From the IMG/VR virus record IMGVR_UViG_3300012920_006141, positions 1 to 21,660 of that record: a stretch of DNA of 21,660 nt. One strand, given 5' to 3'. The notes beneath the pieces were generated by a model that saw nothing but the letters and a program-made list of their open reading frames with translations, was not told where the DNA came from and made no database searches. Origin of the DNA: a virus. The translations under genes were made by a program, and so were the position numbers. This document shows positions 5,726 to 12,852 of the stretch, piece by piece (position 1 is the first letter of the stretch; each line of letters starts with the position of its first letter).

Positions 5726-6249
5726 ATAGCTTTGTTTTTATATTCAGGATTTTCAACTTGAGTTGGATCTATTAAGAAATAGTTGTATGTGTATCTAGTG
5801 CCAGTAGATCTATAGTCGTGCCATGTCACATCATCTTTACCACAGAAGACAAACATTCTATTTGGTTTCCATTCAACATCTATAAGAGGTTCACCATCAC
5901 GATCTTTGTATACTCTTGTCCCAAGGTTAGTTTCTGGATGAAGGTATAGTACTGCTGACATAATTTTAAATGGTGCATCAACATGTATAGGATGAACTGC
6001 ATCACCTTTAGTAACAGCATAATGAATAAATTTCTTTAGAGTTCTATATCCTCTTTTCTCATAAAAGTAATTCAACAAATTTGCAACTTGTGGTGTTGGA
6101 TCTTTATCAAAGAAGTGTCGCTGTACCAAATCTTCTTTAGGTTGAGGAACACATTTACCTATCTTACATAATTGATCGAATTCCTCTTGTGGTAAGAAAT
6201 CATCTATGATAAGATATTCCCATGGATCTGTTTCATGTTGTATTTTCAT
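5722..6249 (-). CDS. 2-oxoglutarate/Fe(II)-dependent oxygenase-like protein
   Basis: 175 aa. The iron-binding triad is visible: His89-x-Asp91 in HPIHVDAPFK and distal His144 in TWHDYRSTG, with Arg152 placed to bind 2-oxoglutarate, all on a double-stranded beta-helix pattern (MSAVLYLHPE, RMFVFCGK, YTYNYFLID). Such enzymes hydroxylate proteins, sugars or small molecules; the substrate is unknown. It is coupled by ATGA overlaps to the radical SAM gene before it and the putative glycosyltransferase after it, which suggests a shared pathway. It is not closely similar to the other 2OG protein at 18873. Confidence 0.8.
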   Translation of the reverse strand: MKIQHETDPWEYLIIDDFLPQEEFDQLCKIGKCVPQPKEDLVQRHFFDKDPTPQVANLLNYFYEKRGYRTLKKFIHYAVTKGDAVHPIHVDAPFKIMSAVLYLHPETNLGTRVYKDRDGEPLIDVEWKPNRMFVFCGKDDVTWHDYRSTGTRYTYNYFLIDPTQVENPEYKNKAI

Positions 6250-7220
6250 TTTCTATAATCTCTCATATCAAAGGCTCCACCTGTTAGTGAATTGTAGTTT
6301 GCTTCCCAATTAGACCACACAAGAGCTTCTGGAGTTTCATATAGCATATCACAATTCTTACAATAGTCAATACTATCAAACTCATGCATCTCATGTGCTT
6401 TTCTTAGTTTGTTGTATTCTTCACCATACCATATATCTTCAATAGTTTGATGAGATAGATGACCCAACACAGCTTTGCTATCTTGACCCAGGACCATACA
6501 GCAAGGAACTACTGCACCCTCCATACCATCAATGCCACCTGCACGTACAATCAGATCAGGTGAGAACGGTCGTCCACAACTTCTTTTCTTTCTTCCAACT
6601 CTCCAATCTACTCCATCGAGCTGACCGGACCAGTTATGCATTTTCCATATTGATGCTTGAATTCCAGGAACATGATCAATCCAATTTGTTCGATACTGTT
6701 CTACTTCATAATCAATATTATCATTATCAAGTATTAGTGAATACGAACCTATCTTAGCTTTAGAACCTACCTCTTCAATATATTCAATAGTCTCTAATGC
6801 GTTATGCATAACAAGATAGAAGTTGTCTTCACTCATTTGTTCATGATATTTTTGTTTGTTATATCCTGTTACTGAAACTCGAGCAAAATGTAAACCAGCA
6901 TCAACAACCTTTTTCATTGCATCGCCAGTCATTTTAGATCCGTTTGTAATGAAGCTCATTTTAAAACCACGATCTGTTCCAGCTTGAATGAAATCATGTA
7001 GCTTCTTATTCATAAACGGTTCACCAGATCCTTCGAGATAGATTTCTTCAACTTCACTATCCATAAGTTGATCTAATGTGTTACAGAACATTTGATAGTT
7101 CATCATCTTTCTAAATGTACGTTCACGACCACCTTCAAAAGAATGAGGACAAAACACACACTTATAGTTACAAGCGCCGCACACTTCAATTACGGCTTTT
7201 TTAATTGGCAAAGTAGTCAT
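6246..7220 (-). CDS. Radical SAM enzyme with C-terminal SPASM domain
   Basis: 324 aa. The radical SAM [4Fe-4S] motif is C17-NYK-C21-VF-C24, followed by EGSGEPFMN (GGEP-type SAM contact, residues 63-71) and ITNGS (91-95). The C-terminus has SPASM-type cysteines Cys215, Cys240-Cys241 in VVPCCMV, and Cys287/Cys290 in YCKNC, which would hold auxiliary clusters. SPASM enzymes modify peptides or small molecules including sugars; the target here is unknown. The start overlaps the sulfotransferase-like gene by 20 nt and the stop overlaps the 2OG oxygenase start (ATGA). Confidence 0.9.
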   Translation of the reverse strand: MTTLPIKKAVIEVCGACNYKCVFCPHSFEGGRERTFRKMMNYQMFCNTLDQLMDSEVEEIYLEGSGEPFMNKKLHDFIQAGTDRGFKMSFITNGSKMTGDAMKKVVDAGLHFARVSVTGYNKQKYHEQMSEDNFYLVMHNALETIEYIEEVGSKAKIGSYSLILDNDNIDYEVEQYRTNWIDHVPGIQASIWKMHNWSGQLDGVDWRVGRKKRSCGRPFSPDLIVRAGGIDGMEGAVVPCCMVLGQDSKAVLGHLSHQTIEDIWYGEEYNKLRKAHEMHEFDSIDYCKNCDMLYETPEALVWSNWEANYNSLTGGAFDMRDYRK

Positions 7221-7920
7221 TGTAAAAACGAGTCCTGTTTAGCTTAGCTTGTAGTTTTTCTTCATAGATTTCATTTTCTACCAAGTGATATAAATGATTG
7301 GTTCCTTGTGCCCACAGATCAGGGACATAGTTTATAACATCCTGGGTTTCGTATATTTGTATTCTCTCTGTATCAGTTCTACGAGCCTTGCTATAAACTT
7401 TATCCATATTTATTAATGAACTTTCTAGCTGCTCATAACACTGCTTGACTACAGCATCGAGATCTTGTACCTTATTTATTTTTTCAATCATCCTATCTTC
7501 TGATATTTTTGAAAAAGGATTCCAAGTATTAGTAATCACAGAAAAGACAAAAGATCTCAATTGTTCTTTAGCATCTTGTCTAAACAAAAATATATTTCTA
7601 TACCCTGCTGCACACGAATCAGATATCAATTCTTTTAACATATGCATACCATTACTCTTGATGTCATCAGGGTGTTTTTCATATGTAAATGGTATACTAC
7701 ACATTACTTTGAATGAATAGTTTGACCATATAGTTTCCAGAGCAATCTTACCAAATGGTGTAGCTATAGCTGGTACAATTCCATGATTCGATAATGGTTC
7801 CCAATGTTTGGGTATTGCGTTTAAGTCATTCTTAATAACGAGCTCTTTTATTAATGCAGAGCTTGCTGTCCGAGGCATCGTCCATACAATTGTTTTTCTT
7901 TGTACATCTTTAATCGTCAT
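7201..7920 (-). CDS. Sulfotransferase-like protein (P-loop PAPS-binding fold)
   Basis: 239 aa from ATG 7920. The N-terminal strand-loop TIVWTMPRTASSALIKEL (residues 10-27) matches the 5'-phosphosulfate loop (PRTGSSxL type), and NIFLFRQDAKEQLRSF (109-124) fits the 3'-phosphate site with Arg114 and Ser123. Such enzymes move sulfate from PAPS to sugars or other hydroxyls. The longer frame starting at 7995 would overlap the SPASM gene by 86 nt. The chosen start overlaps it by 11 nt. It sits between two radical SAM genes. Confidence 0.7.
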   Translation of the reverse strand: MTIKDVQRKTIVWTMPRTASSALIKELVIKNDLNAIPKHWEPLSNHGIVPAIATPFGKIALETIWSNYSFKVMCSIPFTYEKHPDDIKSNGMHMLKELISDSCAAGYRNIFLFRQDAKEQLRSFVFSVITNTWNPFSKISEDRMIEKINKVQDLDAVVKQCYEQLESSLINMDKVYSKARRTDTERIQIYETQDVINYVPDLWAQGTNHLYHLVENEIYEEKLQAKLNRTRFYNDYFAN

Positions 7921-8245
7921 TATCAAACACACTACACATTCGTTCACAGGGTTGAGGAACAGTTTCATCTGATTCCCAACTGTCTGGGAGGTCAATGTTA
8001 AACCAATCGGATGACATAATTTCTTGTAGAGTGTGATTCTTTATATTGTAGTCTTCTTTATTATCATTGTACTTCTTTAATACTTCATTCTCTGAGTATT
8101 GTTTTGTTAACCATGGGTTAGGATCATTCATAAATGCATAGTGTAGATTACCCAAGTAACAACATGGGTATACTTGCCCATCTGGATTGATGAGAACTCT
8201 ATCAGCCTTTGCCCACATACACTCAATACAAATTTTATTACTCAT
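7910..8245 (-). CDS. Stand-alone SPASM-domain protein, partner of the radical SAM gene upstream
   Basis: 111 aa. It carries only the auxiliary-cluster half of a SPASM enzyme: C6-IE-C9, then GQVYPCC (Cys28-Cys29) and C100-x3-C104. The same Cys plan occurs in the C-terminus of the 324-aa radical SAM protein (GAVVPCC, CKNC). It starts inside the last codons of the 254-aa radical SAM gene through an 8-nt ATGAGTAA overlap with no good ribosome site, so it is probably made by coupled re-initiation. Together the two genes equal one ordinary radical SAM/SPASM enzyme. Confidence 0.75.
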   Translation of the reverse strand: MSNKICIECMWAKADRVLINPDGQVYPCCYLGNLHYAFMNDPNPWLTKQYSENEVLKKYNDNKEDYNIKNHTLQEIMSSDWFNIDLPDSWESDETVPQPCERMCSVFDNDD

Positions 8246-9002
8246 AAATTTTCTGTTCTTTATCATATTCCTGAGATGAAGCTATCCATGGATTCTGGAT
8301 GATGTGGTTCATATCACGATCTATCTCCTCCAAGTATTCTTCTTGGCCATCCTCAGTTACGTAATGAAATTTGTTACTCTTTATGAATCTATCTGATCTG
8401 ATCACATAATGAAACTTAGATCCATACATTCTAGTCATTTTTATAATATCATGTACATGTTCTTGGTTATGTTTAAATAGAACAATGAAGGTTTTAGTTA
8501 TCCCACCACCTTCTGAAAACGCTTCCATATTGTCTAGAACTTTTTGTAGTTCTACCTTCTTACGATACTTAGCATGCATTTCTTGATTAATGCCATCAAC
8601 ATCAAAGTAACAAGTTACTCGACTCTTACCTTTGTTTCCTAACTCATACCACCAATCAGTAGATCTGGTACCACCATTAGTGTTGATGTGTATTGTTGAT
8701 TCACTATTATCTATAATGTAGTTACAAATTTTTACTAAGTCTTTGTTCATTGCAGGATCACCCCATGTTCCGCAAAACTCAAAGTCTCGAATATGTTTTA
8801 CTGACTCATAAGGAAATCGTTCTACAAAGTTTTCAAATGTCCATTGCTGTAAAGGTAACCACTTAGCTTTACCTAGACCGTTGACATCCGTTCTATGACA
8901 CTGTGGACAAGAGGCATTACAATATGTCGTTAGATCAACCCACACTTTAAGCACAGGCTGGTCTTGTTCAACCATTTTTTTGAAGAGGCCTCTTTGACTC
9001 AT
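8238..9002 (-). CDS. Radical SAM core enzyme lacking a fused SPASM domain
   Basis: 254 aa. The cluster motif is C28-NAS-C32-PQ-C35, followed by FEFCGTWGDP (SAM-contact region) and HINTNGG, then YFDVDGIN. The chain ends soon after the core barrel, where a SPASM domain would normally follow; that domain is encoded by the next gene in another frame. The ATG overlaps the stop of the 33-aa micro-ORF as ATGA. The substrate is unknown. The neighbours suggest sugar or surface modification. Confidence 0.88.
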   Translation of the reverse strand: MSQRGLFKKMVEQDQPVLKVWVDLTTYCNASCPQCHRTDVNGLGKAKWLPLQQWTFENFVERFPYESVKHIRDFEFCGTWGDPAMNKDLVKICNYIIDNSESTIHINTNGGTRSTDWWYELGNKGKSRVTCYFDVDGINQEMHAKYRKKVELQKVLDNMEAFSEGGGITKTFIVLFKHNQEHVHDIIKMTRMYGSKFHYVIRSDRFIKSNKFHYVTEDGQEEYLEEIDRDMNHIIQNPWIASSQEYDKEQKIYE

Positions 9003-9100
9003 TCATCTTCCTCATAGATAAAACTATGGTCATCATCTTGTTTTTTTCTACTGAACAATCCTATAAAGAAATATTTTATTTTAAGAATTAGCATGGACAT
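8999..9100 (-). CDS. Micro-ORF, 33 aa, ending FIYEEDE
   Basis: MSMLILKIKYFFIGLFSRKK followed by an acidic tail. A short hydrophobic/basic N-terminal helix precedes DDDHSFIYEEDE. The stop overlaps the next ATG as ATGA, and the start overlaps the end of the SGNH gene, which fits a translated gene in a coupled chain. A second ATG lies two codons in (9094). The plan resembles the 35-aa micro-ORF at 14107-14214. Confidence 0.6.
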   Translation of the reverse strand: MSMLILKIKYFFIGLFSRKKQDDDHSFIYEEDE

Positions 9101-10049
9101 TATTATAAACCTCTATAAACTTATCTGCAATATACTTATGGGCAGTAGTGTTTGGATGAGTATCATCTGGCCAAGCAATAGATGTTGCCTCTCCACCTAA
9201 TTCTACTTTGTATTGGCCAGCTATAGATTGACCTCCATAACGCATAACAAATGGCCAATTGATAAAATGTTTTTTTATCTTTTCTAACTCCCAAAAGTAT
9301 ACAGTGTCAGTCATTGCTTTCATCATCCACTGTTCGTCATAATCTCTTGCTTCGTCATAAATGTATTGATAGTCATTAGTTTCATCATAATCATCCATCG
9401 TAGCCTTTGCAAACATTTTTCTATTACCAACATCTCTAACATATCTTTTAAAAAAGTTCAATGAAGGTCCCATGATCTGACCAAATATAAACTTGGCATT
9501 AATTGATTGTGCTAAAAGATAGCAAGTAAAAATTTGATTCATGGCACTGTCAACATGAGATTGAACCCATCGATCACTACTAATTATGTTATGAGCATTT
9601 GGATTTTTTAACCAATCATTTGCACCAATTGATTTCATATCTTTTGAAATCTTACCTGGCCAATCACCAGCTTCCCAGTAACGTCTTAGTTTACCGTTAA
9701 TTGTAAAAACAAGATCGTTAGCATGAACAATTGGAAATCTACACCACTCAGTTCCACCAACTAGTACATACTTTATTCTATCACCATATCGAGCAATAGC
9801 TTTAGTTAATGTGTGAGTCATATATTCAAATGATTTACCAGGGTTAGCAACATTCAACAACTCATACTCTTGCCCATCAGTTTCTGATATATGATCACGT
9901 ACGTACCATGGCCATGCATGTTCTGCTGTTTTAAAGTTAAACGAAGATTTATATTGTTCTGTTGTGAAAGAACAACCTGTTGCAAATACTACTGGAAGAT
10001 GTTTAGTTTTAAGTTTCCATTTAGGTCGAGGGGTCAGAATTTGTGTCAT
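9081..10049 (-). CDS. SGNH/GDSL-hydrolase-like protein
   Basis: 322 aa. VVFATGCSFTTEQ (Ser27) matches block I with GDS changed to GCS, and NVANPGKS resembles block II. WPDDTHPNTTAHKYIADKF gives the C-terminal Asp295/His298 pair of block V. SGNH enzymes usually remove or transfer acyl groups on sugars or lipids. The extra Trp/Tyr-rich middle (about residues 110-250) is long for the family. The start overlaps the small exported protein gene by 29 nt, with GGA about 7 nt before ATG. Confidence 0.78.
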   Translation of the reverse strand: MTQILTPRPKWKLKTKHLPVVFATGCSFTTEQYKSSFNFKTAEHAWPWYVRDHISETDGQEYELLNVANPGKSFEYMTHTLTKAIARYGDRIKYVLVGGTEWCRFPIVHANDLVFTINGKLRRYWEAGDWPGKISKDMKSIGANDWLKNPNAHNIISSDRWVQSHVDSAMNQIFTCYLLAQSINAKFIFGQIMGPSLNFFKRYVRDVGNRKMFAKATMDDYDETNDYQYIYDEARDYDEQWMMKAMTDTVYFWELEKIKKHFINWPFVMRYGGQSIAGQYKVELGGEATSIAWPDDTHPNTTAHKYIADKFIEVYNNVHANS

Positions 10050-10239
10050 CTTTAGTCCAATGTATACAGCGGTATCCTATTAGCTTACCTCCTCTGTTTT
10101 CAACAACTTGTATTCCGCCAGCTAAAGTATTGTAACATTGTTCTTCTGATGTCAACACTTTTGGCCAAACTGTGTGATAGCAAGTGGGCAGACCATTCTC
10201 TGCAAAGCATGCAAAAAGTATCGCTGTAAAAAATTCCAT
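10021..10239 (-). CDS. Small Cys-containing exported or membrane protein
   Basis: 72 aa. Residues 1-14 (MEFFTAILFACFAE) form a short signal-like or membrane segment, followed by a mature part with Cys20, Cys35 and Cys58 around TVWPKVLTSEEQCYNTL and IGYRCIHW. Similar short periplasmic-type proteins occur in marine phages as far as I remember, without known function. AAGG lies 8 nt before ATG. It overlaps the SGNH gene. Confidence 0.6.
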   Translation of the reverse strand: MEFFTAILFACFAENGLPTCYHTVWPKVLTSEEQCYNTLAGGIQVVENRGGKLIGYRCIHWTKDDTNSDPST

Positions 10240-10243
10240 ATTA

Positions 10244-10504
10244 TTATCCTTTATAAATTTTCAATAGGTGTGTTTCAAACTCCTCTACCTTTTCTAGTCT
10301 TTTGGGCCATAGGATATAATCCTTTTCAGGATTCTGTTTTAAGTTTGTTAAGAGAGGTACAATGGCATTGTATAGATTATTTAGTCTCTCTTCTAATTGT
10401 GTTGCTGTTTCATTAACTTCACTTGCAACACTAGCAGCTTTTTGTACTGCTTCTAATTCGTCCTCATCGACGGCTGTAAAGCCAAAATCAAATATGTCAG
10501 ACAT
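10244..10504 (-). CDS. Conserved marine-phage hypothetical protein (FDFGFTAVDEDEL)
   Basis: 86 aa. The N-terminus MSDIFDFGFTAVDEDELEAV, a central coiled-coil (TATQLEERLNNLYNAIVPLLTNL) and the end NPEKDYILWPKRLEKVEEFE match a small protein I remember as recurrent in T4-like cyanophages. No function known. AAAGGAG 6 nt before ATG 10504 decides the start over an ATG eight codons upstream. It follows the structured non-coding stretch 10529-10645. Confidence 0.72.
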   Translation of the reverse strand: MSDIFDFGFTAVDEDELEAVQKAASVASEVNETATQLEERLNNLYNAIVPLLTNLKQNPEKDYILWPKRLEKVEEFETHLLKIYKG

Positions 10505-10528
10505 TCTGCTCTCCTTTAAGTACGTCAA

Positions 10529-10645
10529 GGGGAAGGCTTACTGCAGAGCCTCCCCCTCTATCTGCATTTAACGTATGCAGCAACCGACTGGGTTTATCGG
10601 TACCAGTGCGTTTACCGACCTAGTGAAGCGGTACCACTAACTAGG
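10529..10645 (-). ncRNA. Structured non-coding RNA candidate with four hairpins
   Basis: Read leftward there are four stems. P1 is CCTAGT/ACTAGG (640-645 with 619-624 of the 10 kb block). P2 is TCGGTA/TACCGA (10613-10618 with 10597-10602). P3 is CTGCAT/ATGCAG (10575-10580 with 10562-10567). P4 is a 10-bp GC-rich stem (10547-10556 with 10529-10538, 8-nt loop). One pair in P4 and one extending P2 are G-U only in the leftward RNA; on the plus strand they would be A-C. No T-run follows P4, so a simple terminator is not clear. No tRNA or open frame explains the stretch. P1 overlaps the stop codon of the 67-aa gene. Confidence 0.45.
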
Positions 10646-10844
10646 GATTTAGGCTATCTATTTGTTCCTGCATTGCTCTTAAGCGATCGTCAGTTTCAAC
10701 AACAAAGTCAAACATATCTTCACCCATAGCTTGCATTTTACTATTAACTTCAATCATAGCATTTTGTGTTGCTACAAGTTCTTGTTTTGTATTATCAATC
10801 TCAGTTCCAAGAGCAACTGTGATTACGAAAAGAATTAATTCCAT
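10641..10844 (-). CDS. Small membrane-anchored coiled-coil protein
   Basis: 67 aa. A hydrophobic N-terminus (MELILFVITVALG) is followed by a continuous helix with heptad character (DNTKQELVATQNAMIEVNSK ... DDRLRAMQEQIDSL). It may be an anchored coiled coil; function unknown. The ATG is only 14 nt past the CCA end of the tRNA-Pro gene, with AGG between, so the mRNA leader is created by tRNA processing or read-through. Confidence 0.6.
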   Translation of the reverse strand: MELILFVITVALGTEIDNTKQELVATQNAMIEVNSKMQAMGEDMFDFVVETDDRLRAMQEQIDSLNP

Positions 10845-10858
10845 TTTATCCTCATTTT

Positions 10859-10935
<77 letters not shown>

Positions 10936-10943
10936 TTAGTTGA

Positions 10944-10964
10944 TTCAGCGATCAGATCGCTGAA
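10944..10964 (-). repeat. 21-nt near-perfect palindrome next to the tRNA gene
   Basis: TTCAGCGATC and GATCGCTGAA are perfect 10-nt arms around one base. As RNA it makes an 8-bp stem with a UCUGA loop. It covers the last codons and stop of the glycine-zipper gene and ends 8 nt before the tRNA 5' end. It may protect the mRNA end after tRNA processing, or bind a protein. Confidence 0.6.
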
Positions 10965-11421
10965 AGTTAACCACATAACGATAACCATTTACAGTAAATC
11001 GTATAGTAGAATGACTATATACTTCTTGTGTTTGATTCTGATAAGTCACATTTTCAAAACACTGACGCTCTTGTTTGTATCCAACAATAGCTTGACTTTG
11101 TTTAGGTTTGCTAGCTTTATCTCCACCAACAATAGCACCAAACACTGCTCCAGCATTACGTGCGTTCTTATCACCACCTAATGCCTGACCTAGAATACCA
11201 CCAATGATAGCACCACCAATAGCTCCTTCAACAGCATTACCTTTTTGTTGTACTTGTCCATAGATAGGAACTTGTACGTTCTGACATTCCGTAGTTCTTA
11301 TAGGAACACTAGAGGTTACAGTTTTTACATGATCAAAAACACGCACATCAGTAGCAGCTTCATTAGCTAATACAGATGTACCCATTAGCGCAATCGCTGT
11401 TGCAGTTATTAGAGTCTTCAT
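10945..11421 (-). CDS. Exported glycine-zipper (2TM) envelope protein
   Basis: 158 aa. A Sec signal peptide (MKTLITATAIALMGTSVLA, cleavage after Ala19) is followed by a mature region containing GNAVEGAIGGAIIGGILGQA and AGAVFGAIVGG, a glycine-zipper 2TM module like that of Rickettsia 17-kDa antigen/SlyB-type outer-membrane proteins. It lacks a lipobox Cys after the signal. Two Cys (46 and 120) flank the zipper. It would insert in or coat the host envelope, perhaps altering permeability or excluding other phages; that role is inference. The start overlaps the previous stop as ATGA. Confidence 0.75.
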   Translation of the reverse strand: MKTLITATAIALMGTSVLANEAATDVRVFDHVKTVTSSVPIRTTECQNVQVPIYGQVQQKGNAVEGAIGGAIIGGILGQALGGDKNARNAGAVFGAIVGGDKASKPKQSQAIVGYKQERQCFENVTYQNQTQEVYSHSTIRFTVNGYRYVVNFQRSDR

Positions 11422-11651
11422 TTCAATTTCCCTTCTTTAAAGTCGTCTAATAGATAATCCACCATTTCACAAACAATGTCAACATCTTTTTCACATAAAG
11501 GTGGAAGTTTTCCAGATAATATTCCCACCGTTATTCTTTCTTCAATCATATCTCGATTACACTTACCATTGACAAGTGGTCTATGATAATTGTTTCGAAG
11601 AATTTCCAAAACCATCATTCCAAGTTCTTTATCGCTTGCTGACAGAGTCAT
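11418..11651 (-). CDS. Small hypothetical protein
   Basis: 77 aa, not recognised. Mostly helical and charged: LSASDKELGMMVLEILRNNY, then ERITVGILSGKLPPL, then VDIVCEMVDYLLDDFKEG. GAGG lies close before ATG 11651; a TTG three codons earlier is an alternative. It overlaps the 42-aa gene upstream by 23 nt and the glycine-zipper gene downstream as ATGA. Confidence 0.6.
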   Translation of the reverse strand: MTLSASDKELGMMVLEILRNNYHRPLVNGKCNRDMIEERITVGILSGKLPPLCEKDVDIVCEMVDYLLDDFKEGKLK

Positions 11652-11757
11652 CTTCCTCAACCCAAAGTCTAACTGATACTAGATTTTTATTTTCTTTCTT
11701 AATAAAGAATTCAATATTATGATCTATCAATAACTTCTTCACTTCATCTAATGTCAT
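11629..11757 (-). CDS. Micro-ORF, 42 aa
   Basis: MTLDEVKKLLIDHNIEFFIK followed by a Lys/Asn turn and LVSVRLWVEEDDSVSKR. The pattern is helix then two strands. It fills the only gap between KdsA and the next gene and overlaps that gene by 23 nt. The ribosome site is weak (GGGG). No family recognised. Confidence 0.5.
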   Translation of the reverse strand: MTLDEVKKLLIDHNIEFFIKKENKNLVSVRLWVEEDDSVSKR

Positions 11758-11770
11758 TACAAAACCCCAT

Positions 11771-12550
11771 TCATGTATTTATGTAGTTAAATCTAAAGAT
11801 ATCTTCTACGACCTCTTCGAAGTCTTCAAGTCGTAGCATATTAGGTCCATCACTTGGTGCGTTATCTGGATCAGGATGTACTTCTATGAAAAAATTTGAA
11901 ATCCCAAGAGCACTGCTTGCCCGAGCCAAACCAGGAATGTAAGACCTGTCGCCACCACTAGAAGTTTTATTATCTCCCGGTCGTTGAACGCTGTGGCTAA
12001 TATCATACACAATTGGACAGTTATAAGCCATAAGCATATACTGCAAACCAGTAAAGTCAACGACAAGATTATTGTAACCAAAACTAGTACCTCTCTCTGT
12101 TATCCATACTTCTTTTGCATCTTTTGTCTTACTCAAAATACCAGCCACATCCCAAGGTGCCAGGAACTGACCTTTCTTAATATTAACTATTTTATCTGTA
12201 CGACAAGCCTCTCTTATCAGATCTGTTTGTCTACACAAGAATGCTAGAATCTGTAATACATCAAAACAAGAATTAAACGTATCTCTAATTGTTCTTACTT
12301 GCTCAACACTATGAACATCTGTTAGAGTTTTTAGACCAGGGATCTCTTCCTTAATGTCTATAAAACCATGAGCTGTTGGATACAGTCCTAACCCTCGTTC
12401 ACCACCAATAGATGTTCTATTTGCTTTATCGAAGCTCGCTTTGAATATATATTCAATTTCATACTTATCACATATGTCTTTACAATGCTTGGCAATCTCC
12501 ATTGATTGTTCTAGCGATTCGTATTGACATGGTCCAGCAATTATTCTCAT
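11771..12550 (-). CDS. kdsA: KdsA, 3-deoxy-8-phosphooctulonate (KDO-8-P) synthase, metal-dependent type
   Basis: 259 aa. It condenses phosphoenolpyruvate with arabinose-5-phosphate to KDO-8-phosphate, the first committed step to the inner-core LPS sugar KDO. Family blocks are clear: FKASFDKANRTS (37-48), AFLCRQTDL (103-111), VNIKKGQFLAPWD (122-134), TERGTSFGYNNLVVDF (151-166) and FIEVHPDP (221-228). Cys8 in AGPCQYES, His186, Glu223 and Asp234 match the metal ligands of the Aquifex type (Cys11, His185, Glu222, Asp233); E. coli KdsA has Asn instead of the Cys. Length is close to normal. The start overlaps the upstream stop as ATGA. A bacterial gene acquired by the phage is likely. Confidence 0.95.
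   Translation of the reverse strand: MRIIAGPCQYESLEQSMEIAKHCKDICDKYEIEYIFKASFDKANRTSIGGERGLGLYPTAHGFIDIKEEIPGLKTLTDVHSVEQVRTIRDTFNSCFDVLQILAFLCRQTDLIREACRTDKIVNIKKGQFLAPWDVAGILSKTKDAKEVWITERGTSFGYNNLVVDFTGLQYMLMAYNCPIVYDISHSVQRPGDNKTSSGGDRSYIPGLARASSALGISNFFIEVHPDPDNAPSDGPNMLRLEDFEEVVEDIFRFNYINT
11776..11783 (-). promoter_or_regulatory. CATAAATA octamer, weak late-promoter candidate
   Basis: CATAAATA on the leftward strand lies over the last codons and just before the stop of kdsA, 18 nt before the ATG of the 42-aa gene. It matches NATAAATA, but the leader it would leave is very short, so it may be chance coding sequence. Confidence 0.2.
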
Positions 12551-12852
12551 TTTGATAAATCTTTCCTCACCGATTCAGTTGCACCTTTTATCATACTTGG
12601 ATAATCTCCAATAAACGTACCAGCTTCTAACATATCTTTAGTTAGTACGTCTTTGTGTCTGTGTTCTATTTCGTCCCAATGTTCCAATATCTTCTTTGCA
12701 AGTAGATCAAATGTTCTATCTGATAATATTGGATCGTCTTGTTCATAATAGGCATAAGCTGCCATTAAGTACCATGGAACGTACATATTGATAGATTGTT
12801 CACACACTTCAGCGCATGCCTTCTCTATCTCAATTATACGACTGTCCATCAT
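12547..12852 (-). CDS. Stand-alone protein resembling the Ia domain of NAD-dependent DNA ligase
   Basis: 101 aa. The stretch MAAYAYYEQDDPILSDRTFD followed by LAKKILEHWDEIEHRH resembles the N-terminal NAD-recognition helices of bacterial LigA, where a Tyr-rich YY-x-x-DDP-x-(I/L)SD-x-x(Y/F)D motif is diagnostic. The adenylation domain with its lysine is absent, so it cannot ligate on its own. Similar isolated domains occur in phages with unknown role. GGGAG precedes two adjacent ATGs; either could start. It overlaps the metalloprotease-like gene by 23 nt and kdsA by ATGA. Confidence 0.65.
   Translation of the reverse strand: MMDSRIIEIEKACAEVCEQSINMYVPWYLMAAYAYYEQDDPILSDRTFDLLAKKILEHWDEIEHRHKDVLTKDMLEAGTFIGDYPSMIKGATESVRKDLSK

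Noticed and set aside
8236-8268. Programmed frameshift joining the radical SAM core to the SPASM gene through AAAATTT
   Set aside because: The heptamer is in the wrong phase for a -1 shift; the second gene is in the +1 frame. Overlap by ATGAGTAA with re-initiation is simpler, and the same overlap occurs at 14809-14816.
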